64,000 nt of DNA from Pseudomonadota bacterium (GTDB lineage: Bacteria > Cyanobacteriota > Vampirovibrionia > Obscuribacterales > Obscuribacteraceae), in the NCBI GenBank assembly GCA_021325555.1, contig JAJPGY010000032.1, positions 62,001 through 126,000 on the forward strand, in the 5' to 3' direction. Both the position numbers and the translations under genes were made by a program. Each line of letters starts with the position of its first letter. The stretch's first letter is position 1. Below, one piece after another: positions 57,041 to 64,000 of this stretch. The notes beneath the pieces were generated by a model. It saw only the letters and a list, made by a program, of their open reading frames with translations. It was not told the origin of the DNA and made no database searches.

Positions 57041-57979
57041 GTGAGCAAGGTTACTGTTGTCGGTAGCGGAAACGTGGGAGCCACAGTCGCGCAGTACGTG
57101 GCGGGAAAAGATCTGGCCGACGTCGTGCTGGTGGACATCATCGAGGGCATGCCTCAGGGCAAGGCGCTCGATCTGCACGAGGCGGCGCCGCTCGCCGGGC
57201 ACGACCGCAAGCTGTGGGGGTCCAACAATTACGCCGACACCAGGGATTCGGACATCGTGGTGATAACGGCCGGCATCGCCCGCAAACCGGGGATGTCACG
57301 AGAGGACCTGTTGAAAACCAACGCCGGCATCGTGCAGGAGGTGGCGAAGGAGACGGCGAAGCACTCGCCGAACGCCATCTTCATCGTGGTCACCAACCCG
57401 CTTGACGTCATGACCTACCTGACCTGGCAGACGACCAGGCTGCCCACGCAGCGGGTGATGGGCATGGCCGGCGTGCTCGATTCGGCCCGCTTTCAAACCT
57501 TCATCGCCATGGAGCTCAACATGTCCGTCAAGGACGTGCGGGCCATGGTTCTCGGCGGGCACGGCGATCTGATGGTGCCGCTGCCCCGCTACTCGACTGT
57601 CAACGGGGTGCCGATTACCGAGCTCCTGGCCGCCGACCGGGTGGACGCGCTTTGCAAGCGGACCAGAGACGGCGGCGCCGAAATTGTCGCCCTGCTCAAG
57701 GCCGGCAGCGCCTTTTACGCTCCGGGCGCCTCGGTGGCCGAGATGGTGGAGGCGATCATCAGGGATCAGAACCGCCTCCTGCCCTGCGCGGTTTACAGCC
57801 AAGGGCAGTACGGCATCAAAGATCTCTTCGTCGGCCTGCCGGCGGTCCTCGGGCGCGAGGGGGTCAAGCGCATCGTGGAGCTGAAGCTGACCGCCGAGGA
57901 GAGGGCGGCACTCGCCAAGTCGGCCGAGTCCATCCGCGAAAACATCAACGTGATGAACCAGCTGCTGGTGGCCGTTTAA
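57041..57979 (+). CDS. mdh: Malate dehydrogenase
   Basis: The 312-residue NAD-dependent enzyme interconverts malate and oxaloacetate. The Rossmann motif '[10 protein letters not shown]' (8-17), Asp32 at the end of strand 2 (NAD preference), 'RKPGMSRED' with substrate Arg81 and Arg87 (Arg, not Gln, at the selectivity site separates it from lactate dehydrogenase), '[11 protein letters not shown]' and catalytic His174 in 'LGGHGDLMV' are all present. Start is GTG at 57041 with GGGAGGA upstream. It is of the LDH-like tetrameric MDH class. Confidence 0.95.
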   Translation: MSKVTVVGSGNVGATVAQYVAGKDLADVVLVDIIEGMPQGKALDLHEAAPLAGHDRKLWGSNNYADTRDSDIVVITAGIARKPGMSREDLLKTNAGIVQEVAKETAKHSPNAIFIVVTNPLDVMTYLTWQTTRLPTQRVMGMAGVLDSARFQTFIAMELNMSVKDVRAMVLGGHGDLMVPLPRYSTVNGVPITELLAADRVDALCKRTRDGGAEIVALLKAGSAFYAPGASVAEMVEAIIRDQNRLLPCAVYSQGQYGIKDLFVGLPAVLGREGVKRIVELKLTAEERAALAKSAESIRENINVMNQLLVAV

Positions 57980-58060
57980 CCGGGAGCGGGGGCAAGGTCG
58001 GCTTCGCCAAATGGCGCCATGTCCTGAGCCTCGCCGCTGCACGTGTTTGGGGGCGGGGAT

Positions 58061-58069
58061 TGATATAAT
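58061..58069 (+). promoter_or_regulatory. Extended -10 promoter of the lspA operon
   Basis: TGATATAAT carries both the extended TG and a perfect TATAAT, 35 bases before the ATG at 58104. The -35 region is weak, as usual for extended -10 promoters. Confidence 0.6.
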
Positions 58070-58103
58070 ACGAGCTTGATTGTTGCGAGCGCGGGAGGTA
58101 GGC

Positions 58104-59054
58104 ATGCGTTTTGGCGGGCGGCTCTTTTGCTTTACACTGAGCGTGGCGCTGGGCATGCCACTGCAGACGGTGGCGCCTGCCGCCTTCGCCGTCGAGACCC
58201 CAACGACAGCCACCACCGACTTTCTCTCCGAGATCGACAGCAAGGAGAACGAGCAGACCCGCAAGGACATCGAGCAGCTGCTGAAGACGATCGAGAATCA
58301 GTGGAACGCCCACAACCTGGACGCGGTAATGTCCTATTACGCGGACGACTACATCAACAACGACGGGCTGGACAAGAAATCAGTCACGGCGCTCACCCAG
58401 GACTTCTGGAAGACCTATCCCGACGCCAGGTCAAGCTCGGTCACCAGGGAGATCCGCGTGGAGGGGCAGTACGTCACCGTGGAGTCGCGCGACACGGCGG
58501 TCGGCACCACGGCCAAGGAGATGCCCGGCATCGGCACCAAGGGCGAGCTGCAATCGGTCTCGGAGGGCGAGCTTTACTTGAAGAAGCTTGGCCCGAACTG
58601 GCGGATCATCGGCGACCGCATCGACTTTGAGAAGGTGCGCGTCTCCTTCGGCCTGGCCAAACAGATACCGGCAATGTTCACGGCCCCCGAGCAGGTGAAG
58701 TCCGGCCGCCAGTACTCGGCGAAGCTCGAGCTGGCACTGCCCCCCGGGCTGATGGCCGTGGGGTCGATCACCAGCCAGCCGCTGCAGTACCCGCAGCCGA
58801 ACCCGACCGACGCCTGGCGGCCCCTGGAGGGAGCCTCGCTCGAGCGGGTCATGCCCGCCAACGCCAGAAACCGCAACGAGCTGCTGATGGCCACCATCGG
58901 CGTCACCAATTCGGCGCGCAACTCCCTGATGGGGATCGCCTTCCTGACCAGGCGCCTGAACGTGGTGCCGGCCATGGAGGAGGAGGCAGCCACCGCCTCC
59001 GCCGATGCAAAAGAGAAGGCGCCGGAGAAGGGCCACCAGGCCGGCGATAAATGA
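58104..59054 (+). CDS. Exported NTF2-like (SnoaL/DUF4440-type) protein
   Basis: From the ATG at 58104 (GGGAGG upstream) the protein has 316 residues with a signal peptide ('FCFTLSVALGMPLQTVAPAA'). A cone-shaped NTF2-like domain covers about residues 50-185 ('IENQWNAHNLDAVMSYYADDY', 'GELYLKKLGPNWRIIGDRI'). A beta-rich second part follows (to about 290) and a charged tail. NTF2-like domains bind small molecules or act as scaffolds; no catalytic residues are evident. Its stop overlaps lspA by 4 bases, so it is the first gene of the operon. Confidence 0.82.
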   Translation: MRFGGRLFCFTLSVALGMPLQTVAPAAFAVETPTTATTDFLSEIDSKENEQTRKDIEQLLKTIENQWNAHNLDAVMSYYADDYINNDGLDKKSVTALTQDFWKTYPDARSSSVTREIRVEGQYVTVESRDTAVGTTAKEMPGIGTKGELQSVSEGELYLKKLGPNWRIIGDRIDFEKVRVSFGLAKQIPAMFTAPEQVKSGRQYSAKLELALPPGLMAVGSITSQPLQYPQPNPTDAWRPLEGASLERVMPANARNRNELLMATIGVTNSARNSLMGIAFLTRRLNVVPAMEEEAATASADAKEKAPEKGHQAGDK

Positions 59055-59557
59055 AGTGGATACTGCCGTCGGTGGCTGCACTGGGCCTGGCGCTGGACAT
59101 TGTCAGCAAATCCTGGGCGCTGGCCAGCCTCAACGCCGGACAGGCGCGTCCGCTCGTCCCGGGCATCCTGCGACTCAATCTCACGACCAATACCGGCGCC
59201 GCCTTCGGGCTGGGGCACGGCAACGGCTGGTTCATGACCATCCTGGCGGTGACGATCCTGTCGGCGGTGGTGGTCTGGCTGGTCCGGCGCGAGCGCTCCG
59301 GCAACCCGCTTTCCCTGTGCGAGCGCATCGGCGCCGGGCTGCTGGTCGGCGGGGCGGCCGGCAACATCTGGGAACGCCTGCTCCTGGGGCGGGTGACCGA
59401 TTTCCTCGAGTTCAGCTTCATCGACTTCCCGGTCTTCAACGCCGCCGACGTGTTGATAGACCTGGGCGCCCTGCTCATCCTGCTCAACACCTTCGCCGGC
59501 AGCCCGGCGGCAGACGACGCGCATGACGGAAAAACAGCGGATCGAGCTTCAGGTTGA
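59051..59557 (+). CDS. lspA: Lipoprotein signal peptidase (SPase II)
   Basis: A 168-residue membrane aspartyl protease cleaving prolipoproteins before the lipidated Cys. 'TTNTGAAFGL' (45-54), 'AGNIWERLLLGRVTDFLEF' with catalytic Asp117, and 'FNAADVLIDLGAL' with catalytic Asp133 are present; four hydrophobic helices fit. It partners functionally with lnt at 21838. It starts inside the stop of the NTF2-like gene and its end overlaps the pseudouridine synthase start by 35 bases. Confidence 0.94.
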   Translation: MKWILPSVAALGLALDIVSKSWALASLNAGQARPLVPGILRLNLTTNTGAAFGLGHGNGWFMTILAVTILSAVVVWLVRRERSGNPLSLCERIGAGLLVGGAAGNIWERLLLGRVTDFLEFSFIDFPVFNAADVLIDLGALLILLNTFAGSPAADDAHDGKTADRASG

Positions 59558-60455
59558 GCCGGGCCCTCCGGTTCGGCTGGACGTCTACCTCTGCCACCAC
59601 CTGCCGGGCTTCAGCCGCTCGCGCATCCAGAAGCTGATCGAGGCCGGGCTGGTGACCGTTTCGGCCAGGGCGGCAAAGGCCAGCCGGCAATTGGGCGGTG
59701 GCGAGCTCCTGGTGATAAGCGTGCCGGCCGACGAGCCGCCGGAAGTCGCGGCGCAGGACATCCCGCTGGAGATTATCTTCCAGGACGACTATCTGGCCGT
59801 GCTCAACAAGCCGACCGGCATGGTCACGCACCCGGGCGCCGGCGTCAGCTCGGGCACGCTGGTCAACGCCCTCCTCCACCACCTGGGCGGGCGCTTATCG
59901 GGCATCTCCGGCGTTTTGCGCCCGGGCATCGTACACAGGCTCGACAAGGACACCTCGGGGCTCCTGGTGGTGGCCAAGGAAGACCGCGCCCACCGCCACC
60001 TCGCCGAGCAGATCCGGGCTAAAACGGCCCGCCGCGTCTATCTGGCCCTGGTCGAAGGATCGCTGCCCCGGGACAAGGGCACCATAGACAAGCCGGTGGG
60101 GCGGCACCCGACCCGGCGGAAGGAGATGGCCATCGTGCCTACCGGGCGGCATGCGGTCACGCATTACGAGGTTGTCAGACGCTGGCCGGCCTACACGCTT
60201 GTCAAGGCGGCACTGGAGACCGGTCGCACGCACCAGATCCGCGTGCACATGGCCGACCTCGGCTGTCCCGTGGTCGGCGACATCGTTTACAACCGTAAAC
60301 GCACCGGAAGCCCCGGCGCCAGAGCCCGGCTCGGGCTTAAAGGGCACGCCCTGCATGCTGCTTACCTTTCCTTCACGCACCCGGTGACCGGTAGCTTGTT
60401 AGAATTTGAGGCGCGTCTGCCGGAAGACCTCCAGAAGCTTCTGGAGTCGCTGTGA
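59523..60455 (+). CDS. rluD: RluA-family pseudouridine synthase (RluD-like)
   Basis: A 310-residue enzyme isomerising uridines in 23S rRNA. An N-terminal S4 RNA-binding domain ('RLDVYLCHHLPGFSRSRIQ', about 18-66) precedes the catalytic domain with 'VLNKPTGMVTHPG' and the signature 'GIVHRLDKDTSGLLVVAK' containing catalytic Asp141. 'ETGRTHQIRVHMADLGCPVVG' is the family's third motif. The S4 domain favours RluD over RluA or RluC, though exact target sites need experiment. It lies between lspA and the lapA-like gene in one operon, the usual lspA-rluD order. Confidence 0.9.
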   Translation: MTEKQRIELQVEPGPPVRLDVYLCHHLPGFSRSRIQKLIEAGLVTVSARAAKASRQLGGGELLVISVPADEPPEVAAQDIPLEIIFQDDYLAVLNKPTGMVTHPGAGVSSGTLVNALLHHLGGRLSGISGVLRPGIVHRLDKDTSGLLVVAKEDRAHRHLAEQIRAKTARRVYLALVEGSLPRDKGTIDKPVGRHPTRRKEMAIVPTGRHAVTHYEVVRRWPAYTLVKAALETGRTHQIRVHMADLGCPVVGDIVYNRKRTGSPGARARLGLKGHALHAAYLSFTHPVTGSLLEFEARLPEDLQKLLESL

Positions 60456-60829
60456 AGGACGCTTTGCTGGAGCTACTTTTCATGCACCCTCGCAACCTGC
60501 TGGCGGCCACGTCCTCCCTGCTCGTGCTCATCATCCTTTGCCTGGCCGCTGTCAATCTGCAGCCGGTCTCCCTCAATCTCGTGGTCAGCAGTTTCTCCTG
60601 CCCGCTGGCGGCCGTCATCGTGCTGGCAGTCGTCGCCGGCCTTTTGTCCGGGGTAAGCGCCTCCCGGCTTTTGCCCTCGCAAGCCCGCCAGGAGCGTCAG
60701 CTGGCCGAGTGGCAGGCTGCCGACGCCAAGCTGGCGGCCTCTGTCCAGTCCGACCGCGAGAAGCAGCTGGAGGCGAAGATCGCCACCCTGGAGACCGCGC
60801 TCAAGCAGGCACTCGGCAAAAGGGGCTAG
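60452..60829 (+). CDS. LapA/DUF1049-like small membrane protein
   Basis: The 125-residue protein has two transmembrane segments (about 17-36 and 50-70: 'LVVSSFSCPLAAVIVLAV') and a cytoplasmic coiled-coil tail rich in Glu/Lys/Gln ('REKQLEAKIATLETALKQAL'). That arrangement matches the LapA (lipopolysaccharide assembly) domain family. Start is GTG at 60452 overlapping the rluD stop by 4 bases, so translation is coupled. It converges with the DUF151 gene with a 4-base overlap. Confidence 0.75.
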   Translation: MKDALLELLFMHPRNLLAATSSLLVLIILCLAAVNLQPVSLNLVVSSFSCPLAAVIVLAVVAGLLSGVSASRLLPSQARQERQLAEWQAADAKLAASVQSDREKQLEAKIATLETALKQALGKRG

Positions 60830-61401
60830 GGCTCGGATTCGCCCTTGTCCTTCTTCTCGCGCTTCCGGGGCTCATCCGGGCCCTTGGCGCGGCCGCGTCC
60901 CTCGCCTTTCACCGAGAAGTCCGACGCCTTGAGCCCGTCGATGAATTTCTTGAACTCCTCGGCCTCCTGCTCGTCCCTTTCCAGATCGGCAGGGATGGTG
61001 CCCTCGGCGACAACCTGCGCCGAGACAAAAATTGGCGCCTTGGCCCTCAGCGCCAGGGCAATGGCATCCGACGGTCGAGCGTCGATCGGCTTCAACTCGC
61101 CCAGCTCCTCGAGCGGGGCGTTCACCTTCAAAAAGAGCGTGGCGAAGTAGGTGTTGGACGCCAGCTCGTTAATCTCCACCTTCTCAACCGTGTAACCGAG
61201 AGACTGGATGACGTTCAAAAGCAGATCGTGGGTCATCGGCCGATCGGGCTTCAAATTATCCAGGGCCCTGGTGATGGCATTGGCCTCGGCCATGCCTATC
61301 CATATAGGCAGCGCGCGGCGCTTCGTCGAGTCGTTGAGAACAACGATTGGATGCCCATTTCGGGAATCGAGCGCAATTCCTGCTACAAACATCTCAATCA
61401 T
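60826..61401 (-). CDS. DUF151 bifunctional-nuclease family protein
   Basis: From the ATG at 61401 the protein has 191 residues. It begins 'MIEMFVAGIALDSRNGHPIVVL', the DUF151/bifunctional nuclease start, and contains 'LPIWIGMAEANAI' and 'IDARPSDAIALALR', two near-invariant motifs of the family. A lysine/glutamate-rich, disordered tail of about 45 residues follows. Related plant proteins have DNase/RNase activity and other members bind RNA; the substrate here is unknown. The longer frame to 61443 lacks a ribosome site. Convergent with the lspA operon. Confidence 0.88.
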   Translation of the reverse strand: MIEMFVAGIALDSRNGHPIVVLNDSTKRRALPIWIGMAEANAITRALDNLKPDRPMTHDLLLNVIQSLGYTVEKVEINELASNTYFATLFLKVNAPLEELGELKPIDARPSDAIALALRAKAPIFVSAQVVAEGTIPADLERDEQEAEEFKKFIDGLKASDFSVKGEGRGRAKGPDEPRKREKKDKGESEP

Positions 61402-61583
61402 TCTCGCGCTTCCATCAGGTAGTCCGCCAGGCTCGGCAAGCACCAGGCAGCGTGTCCATGCTCAATATGCCCACAATGCGCGGCTTTAATTGGGTTGAAG
61501 ATAAATTCTTGCTCCTGCCCGAGCGTCATTCTAACGCTAATGTCGACGTCATCCTGGTGATTAGGTTTCCTGTTAAGGTGGTA

Positions 61584-61612
61584 TTGACAGTCCCGGCGCC
61601 AACATGCATAAA
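61584..61612 (+). promoter_or_regulatory. Sigma-70 promoter for tRNA-Leu
   Basis: A perfect TTGACA (61584-61589), 17 bases and CATAAA (61607-61612, 4/6 with A-T-A-A core) lie about 70 bases before the tRNA. It is among the best -35 elements in the window. Confidence 0.5.
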
Positions 61613-61684
61613 CTATTGCACCTCCAGGCGCGCTGTTGTTGGGCTGCCTCGGGCAGCAGGCACGGTGGTGACAGGCGGGTTCCC

Positions 61685-61764
61685 GTCCGGATGGCGGAAC
61701 TGGTAGACGCGCACGTTTGAGGGGCGTGTGGGCAACCGTGAGGGTTCAAGTCCCTCTCCGGACA
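61685..61764 (+). tRNA. tRNA-Leu (anticodon GAG)
   Basis: Acceptor GTCCGGA/TCCGGAC with discriminator A, D arm with GGTAGACGCGC, anticodon stem CACGT/GCGTG with loop TTGAGGG (GAG, reads CUC and CUU), a short variable arm and T arm around TTCAAGT. At 80 bases it is a compact class II tRNA. CCA is not encoded. Confidence 0.94.
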
Positions 61765-61877
61765 GATTTTATTTAAAATGGGTAGATTGTTGAGTTCGGC
61801 GCCGCGCACGGCAACCGGCCACGGACCGCAGGCGGCGCACCGCGCGGACAGGCAGTGCCCCATGAGGACGATGACAT

Positions 61878-62135
61878 ATGCAAGCGATCAGACCGCAGTG
61901 GCCCCACACAATCGATGACATCAGGAGCTCGCTGGACGGCATCTGGGGGCTGGTGGGAGCAACCGGCGTCAACGGCAATCTCTACCGGCTGGAGCGCAGC
62001 CTGCATGAGCCGCTCACCTACACGATAACCGAGTACGAGGGCAGCGAGGAGAGCAAGGTCCTCAACAAGAAGACGTTCAGCGCCGCAGACAAGGAGCAGG
62101 CGATCAGCGCCTTCGCCGCCGCCATCGGCTTTTAG
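61878..62135 (+). CDS. Hypothetical protein, 85 residues
   Basis: A small soluble protein beginning 'MQAIRPQWPHTIDDIRSSLDG' with strands and helices ('NLYRLERSLHEPLTYTITEYEG') and no signal or membrane segment. A GAGGAC-type ribosome site precedes the ATG. It lies 113 bases after tRNA-Leu and 43 bases before the HerA-like ATPase gene on the same strand, so co-transcription with the ATPase is possible. I do not recognise a family. Confidence 0.65.
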   Translation: MQAIRPQWPHTIDDIRSSLDGIWGLVGATGVNGNLYRLERSLHEPLTYTITEYEGSEESKVLNKKTFSAADKEQAISAFAAAIGF

Positions 62136-62178
62136 GTCCCTGCCGGCCCCGGCGCGACCGGCATGCCGACACCCGTAA

Positions 62179-63843
62179 ATGATTAGCAGATCCGACGACT
62201 ATCTGGGCATCATCACTCAAGGCTCGCTGTCCACCGGGCTGGAGATGCGTCTTGATCCGAAGACATCGGTGGAGGATCTGCGTGTCGGGCGCTTCGTGGT
62301 GATCGAGGGGCGCAACAGCAGGTTTTTCAGCATGCTGACCGATGTCAGCCTGGGCACGGCCAACCCGCGCATACTCCAGCACCCGCCGCCCGGCGACGAT
62401 TTTCTCCTGTCCGTGTTGACGGGGGTATCGACCTTCGGCCTCGTCAAGGTGCAGCCGATGCTGATGCTGGAGGCGGACGCCGGCGGCGACCGCGAGCTGC
62501 GCCCGGTAAAGACGATCCCCAGCCACTTCTCCCCGGTGTACGAGGCCAGCCGCGAAGACTTCGCCCTCGTCTTCGGGGCCGAGGACGAGGCCGATCCGCA
62601 CAACTCGCACTTCAACGTCGGCCGCCCGCTCAACATGGAGACGCCGGTCTGCGTGGATCTCGCCCGTTTCATCGAGCGCTCCAACGGCATCTTCGGCAAG
62701 TCGGGCACCGGCAAGTCGTTCCTCACCCGCATCTTCCTGTGCGGGCTGATCAAGAAGGATCTGGCTTCGGTCCTGGTTTTCGACATGCACAACGAGTACG
62801 GCTGGCAGGCCATGTCCGAGAGCAAATCGGCGCCGCGCGTCAAAGGGCTGAAGCAGCTTTTCGGCTCGGATGTCGTCGTGTTCAGCCTGGACGCCGAGTC
62901 CTCGAAAGCGCGCGGCATCCCCGACGCGCACGAGCTGTACATCGGCTACGACCAGATCGAGATCGAGGACCTGGAGCTGCTCAAAAGCGAGCTTGCCCTC
63001 TCGGAGGCCACGCTCGAGAATGCCTACATCGTCAAAGAGAAGTTCAAGAGCGACTGGATCTCCACCCTTCTCGACATGTCCGGTGAGGAGATCGATGAGT
63101 TCGTCCTCTCCAACAAAGGACATCCGACGGCGATCAAGACGCTGCAGCGCCGCCTGCACACGGTGGTCAGCAAGACCGCCTATCTTAGGCCGCGCGTGCC
63201 GCACAACTACATAGACGAGATCATCCGTTATCTGTCGGCGGGCAAGCACGTGGTGCTGGAGTTCGGCCGGCAAAACAATCTCCTCTCCTACATGCTGGCC
63301 ACCAATGTCATCACCAGAAGGATCCACGCGGAGTACGTGCGCCGGTCCGAAGTCTACACGGCCGACCCCGAACATGTCGCGCCCCCGCGCAAGCTCATGA
63401 TCGTCATCGAGGAGGCCCACAAGTTCCTGGCACCACAGGTGGCCAGGCAGACCATATTCGGCATCATCGCCCGCGAGATGCGCAAGTACTTCGTCACGCT
63501 GCTCATCGTGGACCAGCGGCCGAGCGGCATCGATCCCGAGATCCTGAGCCAGATCGGCACCAGGGTAACGGCGCTGCTCAATGACGAGAAGGACATCGAG
63601 GCCGTGTTCACCGGCGTGTCCGGCAGCCAGACACTGCGGACGGTGCTTGCCCAGCTCGATCCCAAGCAGCAAGCGCTCATCCTCGGCTACGCGGTGCCGA
63701 TGCCGGTGGTCGTCCGGACGCGAGCTTTCGACGCGGATTTCTACCGGGCCATGGGCGGGAGCGCCGGCGCCGAGACCTCGGATCCGGCAGCGCGGCAGGT
63801 CAGGGCAAAGAAGGCGCACGAAGAGGTCTTCGGTCCGGGCTGA
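62179..63843 (+). CDS. HerA-like (DUF87) ATPase
   Basis: The 554-residue ATPase of the HerA/FtsK superfamily has an N-terminal beta-barrel part (HAS-barrel, about 1-110). The P-loop is 'FGKSGTGKSFLT' (172-183), with 'VFDMHNEYGW' in the usual following strand, Walker B 'MIVIEEAHKFL' (about 400-410) and an arginine-finger region 'VDQRPSGIDPEILSQIGTR'. HerA works with the nuclease NurA in archaeal end resection, and bacterial homologues also occur with diverse partners. No nurA-like nuclease gene is next to it. The ATG at 62179 has no strong ribosome site. Confidence 0.88.
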   Translation: MISRSDDYLGIITQGSLSTGLEMRLDPKTSVEDLRVGRFVVIEGRNSRFFSMLTDVSLGTANPRILQHPPPGDDFLLSVLTGVSTFGLVKVQPMLMLEADAGGDRELRPVKTIPSHFSPVYEASREDFALVFGAEDEADPHNSHFNVGRPLNMETPVCVDLARFIERSNGIFGKSGTGKSFLTRIFLCGLIKKDLASVLVFDMHNEYGWQAMSESKSAPRVKGLKQLFGSDVVVFSLDAESSKARGIPDAHELYIGYDQIEIEDLELLKSELALSEATLENAYIVKEKFKSDWISTLLDMSGEEIDEFVLSNKGHPTAIKTLQRRLHTVVSKTAYLRPRVPHNYIDEIIRYLSAGKHVVLEFGRQNNLLSYMLATNVITRRIHAEYVRRSEVYTADPEHVAPPRKLMIVIEEAHKFLAPQVARQTIFGIIAREMRKYFVTLLIVDQRPSGIDPEILSQIGTRVTALLNDEKDIEAVFTGVSGSQTLRTVLAQLDPKQQALILGYAVPMPVVVRTRAFDADFYRAMGGSAGAETSDPAARQVRAKKAHEEVFGPG

Positions 63844-63919
63844 TTCCAGGTCGCGGCTCTTGCCAGCGCCGATCGCTTTGAGCTATTGTTGTGGCGCCCC
63901 GGCACCGACGGTCTGCGAC

Positions 63920-64000
63920 TTACCGGCTGACATGCAAAGCGGCAGAGAACAAGAAGGCGATCACCAGGATAATTTCGTCGAGACCCGAGATCCCGCCCTG
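63920..64000 (-). CDS. C-terminal fragment of a membrane protein, cut by window edge
   Basis: A minus-strand frame entering from the right edge reads 'GLDEIILVIAFLFSAALHVS' and ends at a stop at 63920-63922. The hydrophobic stretch looks like a transmembrane helix at the end of a longer protein. Only 26 codons are visible, so family cannot be judged. Convergent with the HerA-like gene, about 75 bases between ends. Confidence 0.45.
   Translation of the reverse strand, partial: QGGISGLDEIILVIAFLFSAALHVSR

Noticed and set aside
61685..62135. tRNA-Leu as an integration site for a mobile element
   Set aside because: No integrase gene, no duplicated tRNA 3' end and no mobile genes follow; the next gene is a HerA-like ATPase.
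62104..63819. Minus-strand frame of about 570 codons opposite the HerA-like gene
   Set aside because: The plus strand has Walker A and B motifs at proper spacing; the minus frame is a His/Asp/Arg-rich shadow.
62179..63843. HerA-like ATPase as part of a Sir2/NurA-type defence system
   Set aside because: No SIR2, DUF4297, nuclease or other effector gene lies beside it inside the window; the 85-residue neighbour shows no nuclease motif.

Overview
The window is gene-dense, high-GC bacterial chromosome (roughly 60-65% G+C by eye). Lnt, LspA and many exported proteins point to a Gram-negative cell envelope. Several genes resemble cyanobacterial versions: a free-standing TIGR00300-type ornithine cyclodeaminase, a RecG with a long N-terminal extension, an MGDG-synthase-like glycosyltransferase, a Ycf39-like SDR protein, a cNMP/DUF4388 protein, a HerA-type ATPase and a GH38 mannosidase. 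No photosynthesis gene is present. My best guess is a non-photosynthetic relative of Cyanobacteria (Melainabacteria/Vampirovibrionia type), with low confidence. There is no phage, insertion sequence, CRISPR array or rRNA operon.

Layout. 1-10.9 kb: a Pro/Ala-rich protein cut by the window edge, two alpha/beta hydrolases, a lipid glycosyltransferase, two exported CX5R phosphatases, an ornithine cyclodeaminase/S33 peptidase pair and small proteins. 11-20.2 kb: an addB-addA recombination operon, a primary-type sigma factor, tRNA-Arg and a Crp/Fnr regulator. 20.6-26.4 kb: recA, lnt, a START-like protein, an SDR protein and a NarL-type response regulator. 26.4-32.7 kb: three exported proteins built from one roughly 50-residue 'RLxRLExxVFG' repeat, interrupted by hutH and tRNA-Val. 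33.5-38.9 kb: a putrescine-type aminotransferase, a large TPR protein and a cNMP/DUF4388 protein. 38.9-48.1 kb: core housekeeping genes (recG, mglA, rpmB, hslO, prmC, prfA, tRNA-Ser, tpiA, lipA). 48.1-50.1 kb: an unknown TPR gene tightly coupled to lipA and cobS. 50.2-56.9 kb: exported proteins, a lower-GC patch with a truncated chitosanase-like gene, a GH38 mannosidase with a TIM-barrel partner, and a PDZ protein. 57-64 kb: mdh, an lspA-rluD operon, a DUF151 nuclease, tRNA-Leu and a HerA-like ATPase.

Operons visible from overlap or close spacing are addB>addA, recA>lnt, TPR>cNMP-DUF4388, prfA>prmC>hslO, lipA>TPR>cobS, TIM-barrel>mannosidase, NTF2-like>lspA>rluD>lapA-like and ornithine cyclodeaminase>S33 peptidase. 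The least explained content is the three-member exported repeat family, the TPR gene between lipA and cobS, a near-perfect 115-bp structured tandem repeat beside tRNA-Ser, and the low-GC chitosanase-like remnant. I saw nothing that clearly amounts to a new defence or mobile system. Family names come from motif recognition by eye; no database search was run.
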